A stretch of 33,198 bases of DNA from Neelides folsomi (GCA_034687125.1 JAQGBZ010000549.1:1-33198); one strand, 5' to 3'; shown: positions 21,638 to 31,803, numbered from the stretch's first letter. Made by a program: numbers and translations. The notes: generated from the letters alone by a model not told the origin.

Positions 21638-23098
21638 AAGATTAGCGAACCTCAAGAACTCAAGAACGCTCCAGAGTAAAACTCACATCCAAACCTCAAT
21701 TCAATTTTAAACTTTACCATAATCATATCATTAAATGACCAATTTCATTTTTATCACATTTAATTTGAAACTACTATACAAGTTAAAATATAAATATGAA
21801 ATCACAGAAGCGAATAAAATATTATACCAAAATAGTATTTAAAATTTAAGTTTATCGACGGGGTTAAAATTTCAAGGTTCTCAAATAATGATAAGGAAAG
21901 AATATTTAAAACCATAAATTAAAATGTCGTACATCTAATACATAATGTTATACTTTAATAAAGCTTCACTTCTTGTTAGTTCTTACATTTTTGTAACATT
22001 GTATGTATTTCATACATATTTACATATTATACACCATTTACGTTATGTACGTATCTCTTTAAATAATTATATATGCTACTTATATACAGTTTGTAGTGAG
22101 ACCACTTTATCTGAATTAAGCCGTGTGGCAATGCTCATTCTTAAATCTTTCATTGCTTCATTCCTGATTCCAACACGGGTTCGGCTTAAAAGTTCTTTCA
22201 TACACAAGTATGTAATTTTATTTGCTGTTCATTTTTAATAAATGTGTTATATACAGGTATATATATTTTAGTTAAATTTAAGGTGCATTTTAATTTTTTT
22301 ATTATTTTCTTGTTATACTTGTTACAACATAACATAAAACATACAAAGCTAATTTTCCTTTAAAATGTTTCCGCATTATTATGATTGTTATTAAGCTTTT
22401 TATTTTACTATTATGTTATTATTATCGCTATTTCTTCAAGTGCCACATTGAAACTTTAAATATGAAAGTTCAATAACTTATAAAAAGTGTTATGTAATGC
22501 AATATTAAAATTCTTATACTGTAGACTGTAGTTTTCTATGCAATTCTATAGTCTAATTTTGCCGTTGAGAGTAATTTATTGCTTGTTTTAAGTAAGTATT
22601 AAAATAATAACTGTAGGACACATCTCAAAATCTTTTATTTTAGGTAATTCTTAATTCAACTATGCACTATTCGAATATTAAACTCACTCCAATTAAATTA
22701 GATATTTTAAATTAATCGCAAATCATAATAAAAATGTGAGATAATTGTAATCATTACTCTTTACAATAATAGTCTTTTACTATATGCCCATTTTGGGTAT
22801 CTTTAATCATTTTTCAATTAGTTTAATATTTTAGTGTAAATAAATGAGATTAATTATACTAATATTATAAATTCATTGGGGGGGGGGACCAGTATTGCTT
22901 CCTGAGTTAATAAAGGGCATTTAAAATCTTTCAAAATATTATGAATTATTCCATTTTTGTTATTTTCTATGCACAATCCCCAACTTGATTGCCAAATATA
23001 AATATGTATCGGTACATAGGTTTACTATACTTACACAATCAAGCCTTAATTCTTTGAGATTCAAAAATAGCGATTTGTAAAATTTAAAGTAAATCAAA
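21638..23098. other. Intergenic, about 1.5 kb, with one coding-like fragment and a G run
   Basis: A candidate poly(A) signal for the preceding gene lies near 21813. A ten-base G run sits at 22878-22887. A short, relatively G+C-rich segment at 22088-22201 looks coding on the minus strand and is listed separately. The rest is A+T-rich with no supported gene. Confidence 0.55.
22088..22201 (-). other. Isolated coding-like segment, possible exon or gene relic
   Basis: Read on the minus strand, this gives 38 codons from ATG 22201 (beginning MKELLSRTRVGIRNEAMKDL, ending SDKVVSLQT), followed at once by a GT donor-like site or, unspliced, by a stop four codons later. It is clearly richer in G+C and in Arg/Glu/Asp codons than the flanks, and looks like an amphipathic helix. 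I do not recognise it, and I see no partner exon. It may be an exon of a short gene, a relic, or chance. Confidence 0.3.
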
Positions 23099-24823
23099 AT
23101 GAGTGGTGATCGAGTGGAACCGAAAGGGATCAACGGGGTGGCTGAAGATGATGCCGAAGCTTATCACCGGAATTACGCTGCCCATGTGAAAGGAATCAGT
23201 CAGGAGCAGATGATCGCTTCTTATTCGACATGGGCGGAAAAGTACGACGCTGATTTATGTCCCGGACGTTACAATGGTCCGTCAATCGCTGCTGAGGCAA
23301 TGGCAAAATTCTACACAATGCAGCAAAGGGAAGAAATTGAAATTCTTGATGTTGCTGCTGGAACTGGAAGAGTTGGACTCGAACTCTCAAAATTGGGATT
23401 CAAGTTAGAATATAAAATTCCTCTTAAAAATATCTTTTTACTACTTTTTACTTTATACCTAATTTATGTATTTCAAGTAAAATCAGGTAATTTTTTGTTT
23501 GAGAAAATGGAAATAAATAACATTGTAAATTGTTATATAGGAAAATAGATGCATTAGAACCAGCTTCCGGAATGTTGGCAATTCTCAGAACTCGAGAAAT
23601 ATATGGGAAAACATATGAAACTCCAATCGGGAATCAGAGAATTCTATCAATTCCATCCAGTAACATCCAATACATACCTAATATAGATCTTTTCTTTAAT
23701 TAACAAGCAAGAATTTAATTACATTTTTAAATTCGATACAAGGATAATTGAAGGTCAGAATCGTAAAACGCCTCGAGATTGATTTTTTTCACTTTTCCTC
23801 GGTTTCCGCCAAAACTCCAAAAAATACCGCAAAGGTTCTAAATAAAAAAAATAGTGGATTATAAAAGAATTATTAAGTTTTTAATCAAATTAAGGGATAT
23901 TTATACTATATTCAGGGTAGATCAGATTGAACTGCCTATTTTTTTAATTATAACTTTAGTACTGTATGATCGATGATTAAAACCTTTAAATAAATGTAAG
24001 GGTTATCTATTATCGTATATTGAGTGAACCGAGAAAAACTGAAAAAACTCAATCTCGAGGGGTTTTTCGACGCTCCCCTTCAATTAGATTCATATAATTA
24101 GATTCATATGACAGTCTTGTCATTGCCGGAGGAATGGGCGAAGGACATATTCCTGTTGAAGCCATGAATGAAATGATCAGAATTGTTAAACCCGGTTGGT
24201 TAATAATTAATTGATTTGATCACACACTTTAAGAATATTAAAAGTACGATTTTTAATTAATTTTGTTTATTTAGGCGGAACTGTGTTCATTGTAATGAGA
24301 GAGGAATATCTCAGCTATGTGGAAGAGTACGTTGGAAAGCTGGAGCCATTTATGCAGAAATTGGAAGCTCAAGGAGATTGGAATTTGGTAAAAATGTTGA
24401 ATATAAAATCTCATTGGTATATAAGTAAACATAGGGGCTAATTTTGTTGCCGTAAGAATGACCATTTATATCATCATTTCTATGTTAAATAACAAGATTT
24501 GAATTGGGCTCTATTATTATTTTTTCGAATTATTTAACATAGAAATGATGATATAAATGGTCATTCTTACGGCAACAAGATTAGCCCCTATGTTTACTTA
24601 TATACCAATGAGATTGTACTTTTATATGTACAATTAGCTGAATATCTGTATAATATTCTATAATATGCAGTAATCTTAATGTTTTAAATGATTAATTTTA
24701 TAACATAATGTACAAATAACGTTTTTTGCTTGCTTTCAGGTGAGTCGGAATATTGTCCCAGATTATTCTTTCAATAAAAACGGCGTTGTTTTTAATCATG
24801 TCGTCCTCAAACACAACGATTGA
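23099..24823 (+). CDS. METTL27: METTL27-like class I SAM-dependent methyltransferase
   Basis: Exons 23099-23403, 23541-23659, 24102-24194, 24275-24387 and 24740-24823, in phase, 237 residues, the usual METTL27 (WBSCR27) size. Motif I is EILDVAAGTGRVGLEL (about 81-96), with the SAM-binding glycines. KKIDALEPASGMLAILR matches the 'D..D.S..ML' motif II region with Asp replaced by Glu. SYDSLVIAGGMGEGHIP is the post-motif strand and MIRIVKPGGTVFIVMREEYL is motif III. The N-terminal part YSTWAEKYDADLC also fits. The enzyme is predicted soluble, transferring methyl to a small or protein substrate that is not known for this family. Two of the four introns carry foldback elements (23747-24084 and 24407-24615), and the exon 3 acceptor is duplicated (24083-24109), with the upstream copy leading into an in-frame stop if used. 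Confidence 0.9.
23747..24084. mobile_element. MITE-like element with ~60-bp imperfect inverted ends, TA-flanked
   Basis: Inside the METTL27 intron. The left end reads attgaagg... through cctcgagattga (about 23747-23806); the right end is its imperfect inverse (about 24025-24084, ...tcaatctcgagg...ccttcaat). Both ends are bordered by TA, the target-site duplication of Tc1/mariner-type elements. The internal ~220 bp has no open frame, so it is non-autonomous. The right end lies only 17 bp from the exon 3 acceptor. Arm identity by eye is about 80%. Confidence 0.7.
24083..24109 (+). repeat. 14-bp tandem duplication covering a splice acceptor
   Basis: Two adjacent copies of attagattcatat(a), at 24083-24096 and 24097-24109, place two TTAG acceptors 14 bp apart. 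Only the second (AG at 24100-24101) keeps the METTL27 frame; the first would add a TAG stop within five codons. It sits directly at the edge of the MITE-like element. Confidence 0.85.
24407..24615. repeat. Near-perfect 86-bp inverted repeat (foldback) in METTL27 intron
   Basis: Arm 1 at 24407-24492 and arm 2 at 24530-24615 are reverse complements with a single mismatch by eye, separated by a 37-bp loop. Transcribed with the METTL27 pre-mRNA it would form an almost perfect 86-bp hairpin. No TA or other clear target duplication is seen at the ends, and there is no coding content. It may be a foldback element or a recent inverted duplication, and could act as a hairpin-siRNA or long pre-miRNA-like precursor. 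Confidence 0.93.
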
Positions 24824-25669
24824 TAAGAATAATTCTTGTAGCATTGTTCTTTGCCTCGTTTCATACAATGTAATATTATGAATTTACTATCAGATAAATT
24901 AAGTATCAAACAGTTTAAAACTTTAATTTGTTCCCATTTGTATACTTCCGGTTTGTTAGAAAAAATAAGAATTTTTTTTCAAGTTTTACACAGTTTTTTA
25001 CCGTTTAGTTCCTTTATATTTAATTAGAAAAAGTTGTAAAGTTTTAAATTATTTTCTATACTGTTAATGCAATTATTGAATTGAATAAAATTTTATTGGA
25101 TCATGTACGTGTTTGGCACTAAATAATAACATTTCATATAACATTTGTATACATAGGTAATCACAAATCACAATCAGTTAGCAATTGATGTATTGAGAAA
25201 ATAAAACTTGTTCAAACTTCAGTTTTAAATACAACAGATACAGATCACAGACGTTTTACTATCAAGGACTTATTTGCACTGATAACTTTTAATTTCATTC
25301 TATATTATTTACAAAGTACATACTGCCAAATAGCTAATAAATATGAAATATGGTATTGAATTTGAATATAAGTATTTAGGTATAAAAACACTTCAAGACT
25401 TGATCACTTCAGACTCCAATACATTCAAGTGGGTTTTTACTCATTTGATTCACTCCAGTGACATATTACCTATTTGTAACATTTTTAATCTATCCGAGCT
25501 GTCCAAGGTAAATTATTTTGACAAAATATCGAGGGTCGTGTTGATACATTTTTGAAGAGATTTTTCGATTTGAATTCCCCTAATTGATTTCAATGCAAAA
25601 AGAAACGATGATAAATTAAAATGCTAAATTCGGACTTTGTTCGTTCAATCAATTCAATATAGCAATCTA

Positions 25670-25750
25670 TACAGCGTGTTTCAGCTCAATGTCCCGCCTT
25701 ATGATCTATTTAGTTATAAAAGGCGGGACATCGAGCTGAAACACGCTGTA
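25670..25750. mobile_element. 81-bp palindromic MITE, Tc1/mariner-like ends, TA-flanked
   Basis: Arms of 31 bp (25670-25700 and 25720-25750) are inverse copies with one mismatch, around a 19-bp loop. The ends read TA-CAGCGTGTTTCAGCTC, with TA at both outer borders, as expected for a Tc1/mariner-type target site. CAG-GTGTTTCA-like termini are common among arthropod DNA transposons. It is too small to code and so is moved, if at all, by a transposase supplied elsewhere. Confidence 0.85.
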
Positions 25751-26073
25751 CTTCAAGCACCATTTATTAATTATAGATTGATAGCTTATTACTTATTACA
25801 ACTACTCCTGTATACAAATATTTTCTAATTGTCCATAATTGTAATATAGAAATTTATAATGAAAACTTGAATTTATTACAAATACCTAAATGAGGTTACG
25901 AATTGATTTACTTACAATTACAGATATTGCTGTAGATATTGCCTATTGTATGTGGCAGGAATTGAAATTAATTTAACATTGTAATTGAAGTGAAAAAATT
26001 ATATGATCGATGATAACTAAACAGTATGTACCAAATATTCCCACTCTATTCCTTTCGCCACTTCAAAATCAAG

Positions 26074-26107
26074 TATAAAAGACCAAATACAGGAACTACT
26101 CATTCCA
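26074..26107 (+). promoter_or_regulatory. P450 core promoter: TATA box and initiator
   Basis: TATAAAA at 26074-26080 is followed 33 bp later by ccAgtt, close to the arthropod TCAGT initiator, with A26107 as the likely start of transcription. This leaves a 40-bp 5' UTR before ATG 26147. Spacing fits a TATA/Inr promoter. Confidence 0.65.
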
Positions 26108-26146
26108 GTTCACCTGTTAAAGAGAAATATCAAACAAAGCTTGAAA

Positions 26147-28332
26147 ATGTTGACAAGCTTTCTACTATGCGTTTTGGCTTTGTTTGGCATTTACAAGTTG
26201 ATTAACAAAATTTTAAACCCATATGGAATCAAAGCACCAACTGCTCCTGGTATTTTAAGATTCCTAATTTCAATTAAATATATAGAATTCAATTAAAATA
26301 TATAAATATATAGAACCCAATAGTCTAATACTTTTATGTATAATACAGATAGAATAAACTGTTTATGATATTATGATAATGTAAATTCATTGAAGCAATT
26401 TAATTGTTATTTTATGTAATTTTGTCGAATATTTAAAGGCCCACCAACAGTTCCAATTTTGGGAAATTTCCTTCAAGTAACTGGTGACAAACCTCCATTT
26501 GAGCTCTTAGAAAAACTTAAAAAGCAGTTTGGAGATGTAATTGCACTCAAGATCGGTTACAACTATAGGAGTAGGTTTTTTGCAAATTGAATGTTCTTTC
26601 GATTTTAACTTGAAAAGTTCTCATTTTAACTAAAACTAATATAATGGTGAACTTCTAGTTGTCTTCAATGGAGAAGAGACAATCAAAGAAGTAATGAATA
26701 ATGATCTTTGGGTCGATCGCTTTTTTGATGATTTCTTTGCTGCCAGATCTTTTGGGAAGCCACTTGGTAATTTTAATGCGAAATACAATTTAAAAAATAT
26801 TTTACAGTATACCTATAATGTCTAATTGATCACTTATATACCTAAAACATTTTCAGGAGTCGTATTTAACAGTGGAGATAATTGGAGAGAAATGCGACAC
26901 TTTTGTTTAAAAACATTGAGGGATTTCGGTTTCGGGCGTAATCGAACAATGGAAGGAGTCATTGAAGAAGAACTTCTCGTCACTTTGGCTTCCATTGATG
27001 CAAAGTTGAGCGATGGGAATAACATCATGAGCACCAGAAATTACTTCAACGTCTCTGTAATTAACATCTTATGGGAATTGATAGCCGGAACGAGATTCGA
27101 CCACGAAGATTCAAATCTCAAAGAAATGATCGCAGGAATCTTTGTCACCTCAAAAGGATCAATTGTTGGAGGAATTTATGATAATATCACTTATGGATTC
27201 CCATTCCTTAAAGGACTTGTCAACTGGTACACAAATAGAACCGAATTATACAGGAAGTACAATATCAGAATGCATGGATATTTCAGGGTCAGTTTAATAC
27301 TCAAATCATAATTCACAAATTATTAATTATTGTTGTTAAAATTGTTAAAATTATTCCATTAAATTATATTATATAGAGCGTAATGGAGCAAAAGAGAGAA
27401 GAAGGAACTTACAGAGAAGATCCAAAGGATTTTATCGACGCTTTCCTGAAAGCAATTGACGACGAAGAAGAAAGCGGAACTTTTCCTCGATATTATACTG
27501 AAGAGCAATTCGTCGTTGTTTGCTTCGATCTTTTCATTGCAGGATCAGAAAATACTGCAAACACTCTCGAGTTTTCGATCATTTATATGATTCTCAATCA
27601 GCCTGTTCAAAAGAAAGTTCAAGAAGAGTTGGATAGAGTTCTTCAAGGAAAATTGCCAAATATCTCTCATAAACCAATGTAAAAATTCTTGAATATTTAT
27701 CTACTAAAATTCTTAAATCTAATTAACTGTATTTTAACTTTTTATTTTAATTGGACGTTTTTTTAAATAATATGCTTGTTTAGGCTTCCTTATACAACGG
27801 CAACTCTTCTTGAAACTCAAAGAATGGCGAATATCAATCCAGGAATGCGAAGATCCCCAACGGAGGATACAACAGTGAATGGCTATTTCATTCCAAAGGG
27901 AACACCCGCAGTAATGAATGTCTGGGGAGTTCACATGGACGAGAAAAGTTGGGGAGATCCAAAGGTCTTCAGACCGGAAAGATTCCTTGACGAAAAAGGA
28001 AATATCATCAATTCCCAGAAAATTATTCCTTTTGGACATGGTAAATAGCTTTTTTCAAATGATGGTTAAATATGATGACTTGATAATTGATTTAAATAAC
28101 CTTTTACAAATTACGTATACAAAATACAATTGATTATTTGATTATTTTAGGTAAGCGTCTCTGTTTGGGAGAAAATTTGGCGAAAGGAACGTTTTTCACC
28201 TTTTTCTCAGCCATGTTGCAAAAATATACTTTCGACATTGCACCTGGTCATCCAGTTCCAGTTTCAGATCCAGATGTTGGATTTTCCTGCACGCCACACA
28301 AATATGTTACGCTAATTAATCTTAGGCATTAG
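26147..28332 (+). CDS. Cytochrome P450, CYP2 clan, microsomal
   Basis: Seven exons: 26147-26249, 26439-26570, 26659-26766, 26857-27287, 27377-27678, 27784-28040 and 28151-28332. Phases agree and give 504 residues, a standard length. An N-terminal membrane anchor (LTSFLLCVLALFGIY) is followed by a proline hinge (APTAPGPPTVPILGN). The C-helix is NWREMRHFCLKTLRDFGFGR. The I-helix oxygen-activation motif is AGSENT (313-318), the ExxR motif is ETQR (369-372), PERF is in FRPERFLD, and the haem loop is PFGHGKRLCLGE with Cys449 as the axial ligand. All required parts are intact. The C-helix and haem-loop wording place it in the CYP2 clan, which in arthropods includes hormone-synthesis and xenobiotic enzymes; the subfamily cannot be assigned. 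A poly(A) signal is at 28486. The gene is convergent with the carrier gene at 28570. Confidence 0.95.
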
Positions 28333-28569
28333 TACAATATCAATTATTTATATTATCTATCTTCTATCTGGATGCTTGTATTTTATCAGTGTTATCAAGT
28401 TATAAGTGTTAATTGTTAATACCTAGCCTTTTTATTCAAATGTTTACCACACCTTAATGTTTTATCTCAACTGATGCTCAAGTTCAATAAATAATTGTAA
28501 AATTTAATTTTAACTTTAATTCTATCTTGTAGCGATATTTGATTTAACAAAAAGTTTAATGTCAACGAC

Positions 28570-29892
28570 TCATATTCCTCCGCCTTTAGCGTTTTTGTCT
28601 CCCAATACGATTTGTTTATAAGATTTGTTCATTTGCTCCAAGAAAATAAAGGTGAGCACTGTGTGGGGGCCAAGTCTTGCAAAATAAGGAGTGAATCCTT
28701 TCCAAAGAGCTAAAACGCCCTCGTTTTTGACCACCTTCAGAATCACGTCAATGGTTCCTTTATATTCGGGAACTCCGTTAATTGTCTTCATGTTTTGAAT
28801 CCGTGTTTTGGCAATGTCGACCGGCATACTTGCAGCCGTTGTCACAAACCCGCTGATCATCGATGAACAAAAGTGAAGAAAGATTCCTTCTTTGAATTTA
28901 CCTTTAAAGACAAAATAAACAAATTACATTATCAACTTTTCATATAAAACTTATTTCTTATTGTGTATTTAAAATAGACAAAGTAGAATACCATATATTA
29001 GATAAATGAAAGTAATATTGTACCAGTAAGTGCTTCTTTTGCTTGAGAATAAGAAGCAAGTTGAGCTGCATTGACAACTGCTGCTCTTCCCATAGTTGGA
29101 ATTGCTCCTCGCCACAATGTTAAAACCCCTTCTTCTTTGACAATCCTCGCAAGTGCATTGAAAACATTGGAATAATTTCGTCTTTCATTCACCGGTAGCC
29201 GTCCGTCTGCTGTCATTCGAATCAAAGCGACATCAGCAGGAGTTCCAATAAAAGCCCCTGTCATTCCTGCAGTCAGTCCGAGTAACGCTTTCATAATAAA
29301 ACCCGGAGGTTCTCCATTTGGCCTACATTTAATAATATAAAAATATAAACAAATGATGTTTAATACTTAAAGTTAGTTAACTGGATAGCATTTAAAAAAA
29401 TTAAATGTAATGGATATGACTATCATGTACCCGCTAGCTATTTCAAAAAGCCATGTATAAATTCCAAGTCTTCCTGTGGTGTAAGTTGCTTGTCTAAACA
29501 GACCAGCGGAGAGCCCAGTATACGTCGCTAAAAATCCTTCTTTTGCCAAAATACTTCTGAAAGCGTGAAAAGACGTCTTGTATTCTCCTTTAGAGCTGAG
29601 CTGCATTCGGGTCTTCACCAGATCTATCGGCTGAACAAACATCGTGGCTCCCATCCTATGTTAAATTATGTAATATAAATAATTAGTCTTTGACCTCTTT
29701 GATTCATTTTTAACATTGATTTGTTATTAATTGGAAATTGTAACTGAAAATAATAACTATTTTGTTAAATGTTAATAACTTCAAATTATTAAAGAATTTT
29801 AATAAATATTGTTTGACTTTTTACCCGGAAAGTCCAGCAAAGAGGAATTTCACATGATTTGGAATCGTCTTTCCCTTTACTTCTTCGGACAT
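28570..29892 (-). CDS. SLC25A11: Mitochondrial 2-oxoglutarate/malate carrier (SLC25A11)
   Basis: Exons, minus strand: 29825-29892, 29431-29655, 29024-29322 and 28570-28901; in phase, 307 residues, six membrane helices in three repeats. Carrier signatures: PIDLVKTR in repeat 1, PADVALIR in repeat 2 and PVDIAKTR in repeat 3. The repeat 2 form with Ala-Leu-Ile-Arg and RMTADGRLP, and the stretches YTGLSAGLFRQATYTTGRLG, VVNAAQLASYSQ and FTPYFARLGPHTVLTFIFLE, are near-identical to vertebrate SLC25A11, so the assignment is firm. It exchanges 2-oxoglutarate for malate across the inner mitochondrial membrane in the malate-aspartate shuttle. Exon 1 encodes only MSEEVKGKTIPNHVKF and the start of helix 1; there is no cleavable presequence, as usual for this family. 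Confidence 0.97.
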
Positions 29893-30293
29893 TCTTTTAA
29901 GAACTTAATAAAATAAATAGCTAATATAATAATAATTAACTTAAAAACAAGTTAAACAACCAAACAGTTAAAGCTTTTATTGTATCATTGTATGGTTAAT
30001 GAAAATTAAATAATTTATTTGAATCAAAGTTGTAATATAAATAAGTTACTATGAATTTATTCTTATATTGGATGCATATGAAATGCTTGACAAAGAATTA
30101 AAAACATAATCGTAATCGAGGGCCATGTTGATCATTAAATTTATTGAATTACATTTTACAAATGTTTGTAAAATCTTGGATTAGAATAAAATTTTGACAT
30201 TATTAATTTAATCATAAAAGCTTAATTCATATTGTTATAAATAAGGTTTACACATTTCATTATATTGGTATATCACGCAGTTGGTCGGTTTTC
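29893..30293. other. Intergenic, no gene seen
   Basis: Upstream of the carrier gene and downstream of the defensin-like gene, both minus strand. A+T-rich; no coding segment, repeat or clear promoter motif. Confidence 0.6.
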
Positions 30294-30677
30294 TCAATTG
30301 AAACATATGCACTTACAAATGAAGATCCCACCGTATTTGTATTTTGAAAATCCCTTTGAGTTACAATAGCCTTTACAGGATTCAGGGTTTTTAAATTTGC
30401 AGAGCTGCATGTCCATTTCTCCATCAGCTTCCTCCATCATTTCATTGTTGTTCATTTCGTTTCTTTGATCAACTGCATCCTTTTTCATTCCAAAGCTCTG
30501 CTCGACACCAAAAGCCTAGAAAGTGTTAAATAATCTTAGATACATATATTGTATTCCATATGAAGTAAATGAAACCGGAAACAGTGAATGGTTACTAAAT
30601 AAAAATGTATAATTACTGAAACCTACCATTATGACGAAAACGAAAATATATACAAATACAGTTTGATTGTTATTCAT
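30294..30677 (-). CDS. Defensin-like (CSalpha-beta type) secreted peptide precursor
   Basis: Exons, minus strand: 30627-30677 and 30294-30515, phase 0, 90 residues. The hydrophobic start TVFVYIFVFVIMAFGV is a signal peptide. Then comes an acidic, Met/Asn/Glu-rich propeptide (about 27-54) and a basic Cys-rich C-terminus with Cys56, 64, 68, 84, 86 and 88. The spacing CKGYC (C-x3-C) and CKC, with GGIFICKC before it, is the CSalpha-beta signature including a gamma-core-like Gly-x-Cys, as in arthropod defensins. The third CxC step (C84-K-C86-I-C88) is unusual, since classical insect defensins end with one CxC. The role is probably antimicrobial; other CSalpha-beta activities cannot be excluded from sequence. 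There is no dibasic processing site between propeptide and mature part. Confidence 0.75.
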
Positions 30678-31088
30678 TTTCAAAGATTCTTTTTGATCGC
30701 TAAAAATTGGATAGATCTCAATTTCTTGAAGTTTTAATAGGTTGTTAAAAGATTTGGTTAGTTGAGTGATATGATTTAAAATCGAAGTTCATCAATATTT
30801 ATATCCCTCAATTATTTACATATTTGCTTTCTTTCCTTTGTGATTGTGAGGAAAAGCAGGTGTTAAGAAATTGCTCACTTTTCATTTCACTTCCTTGAAA
30901 GTTCAAATAAATGAATAAACGAACAAATGGTAATATTGACATTTCATATTATAATATTTCTATATTATATGTAAATACTAAATACCTATACACAATATAT
31001 AGGTATTATACTTTTAAACAGGATGTCTTAAGTTTAGTCATCTCATGTTATAGTACTTTATACATTGCATTTTACATTACTTTTAAAG
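30678..31088. other. Upstream region of the defensin-like gene and flank of the pseudogene
   Basis: On the minus strand a TATAAATA box lies at 30796-30803, about 120 bp before the defensin-like ATG; a TCACTC initiator-like site lies about 33 bp below it. Towards 31060-31088 the plus strand may hold a further decayed piece of the decarboxylase (FYITF before GTTV). The rest is A+T-rich. Confidence 0.45.
30796..30803 (-). promoter_or_regulatory. TATA box of the defensin-like gene
   Basis: TATAAATA on the minus strand, preceded by GGGA, about 120 bp upstream of ATG 30677. With transcription starting about 30 bp downstream, the 5' UTR would be roughly 95 bp. Position and sequence fit, but A+T-rich background makes chance occurrence possible. 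Confidence 0.5.
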
Positions 31089-31803
31089 GAACGACAGTCT
31101 TTGGAGCAATTGATCCTTTAGAAGACATTACCTCAATATGTAAACAATATGGATTATGCGGTTTCATGTCGATTCTTCCTTTGAAGGTTCAGTCCTCTTT
31201 TCTGATAAACATCGGGGAATTCTCAATGGATTGGAAAAGTATCAACTTTTATAAATATTTATATAAAAGTATTTGTATTTAATGTATGGAAAAGCAGTGC
31301 AATCGAATTAAAAAGTTTATAATTTATTATTGCATTTAACAACCGATTCTTTCAATTTCAACCCAACTAAAATATACGGCGTATATAAAATATTCACCGT
31401 CACCATTTTCCTCACAAGAATTCAAATTTGCTTTCAAAGGCCTTTGGACTTTCAAGTTCAATTGACTTTGGCTTTAACAACCAAACTTCCACTTTGTATG
31501 ATCGAAGTTACGACAATGGGGATAAGCATTTACAAACAAATAAGAGAGCGGACATGTTTAAATTTTGGCTTCTTTGGAAAGCAAAGGTAGTTCAAATACA
31601 GATAATTTAAAAGATTGCTTTTTTGTTTACTGACATTAACATTTAGTTTAAATGCTTATTTATTGTTTTAAAAATGAAAGGGAATCAATGGAATGGGAAA
31701 TCACATTATTGAAGGTTTCGAGCATTCACAAAATTGCCAAAAAATCTTGAGAGAAACTCCTGGTTTTGAATTGATCATTCCGCAATATGAAATCTATAGA
31801 TAA
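31089..31803 (+). pseudogene. Relic of a PLP-dependent decarboxylase (GAD/CSAD family)
   Basis: Four stretches align in order to group II decarboxylases (glutamate, cysteine-sulfinate and related). (1) GTTVFGAIDPLEDITSICKQ from 31089; near 31157-31161 the frame shifts, consistent with a 2-nt insertion, and continues as RFHVDSSFEGSVLFSDKHRG to about 31239, the cofactor-Asp region (HVD). (2) DSFNFNPTK at about 31341-31370, the PLP-lysine site, where family members have NPHK. (3) YDRSYDNGDKH to FKFWLLWKAK, ending at a GT donor after 31586. (4) GINGMGNHIIEGFE from 31681 to a stop at 31801. There is no start or N-terminal half, no AG acceptor before piece 2, and the C-terminal third is absent. So this is a truncated, frameshifted gene copy, not a working enzyme. 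Confidence 0.85.

Larger units (their letters stand above)
24824..26146. other. Intergenic, about 1.3 kb, with one MITE and the P450 promoter
   Basis: No supported gene. The frame at 25343-25555 has no homologue I recognise. Contents: a palindromic mini-element at 25670-25750 and the P450 core promoter near 26074-26107. The remainder is A+T-rich. Confidence 0.55.

Noticed and set aside
22878..22887. Ten-base G run as a quadruplex or origin signal
   Set aside because: A single homopolymer cannot form an intramolecular quadruplex and has no partner runs nearby; likely slippage or assembly noise.
24271..24465. Minus-strand open frame
   Set aside because: Runs through METTL27 exon 4 in antisense and into the hairpin arm; an artefact of both.
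25343..25555. Plus-strand frame of 70 codons with a donor-like GT at its end
   Set aside because: No recognisable family, low-complexity codon use, and no partner exon; could be chance in A+T-rich sequence.
30911..31088. Open frame upstream of the decarboxylase block as an N-terminal coding region
   Set aside because: The translation is Tyr/Ile/Leu-rich with no similarity to the family except possibly the last few residues (FYITF); read as non-coding.
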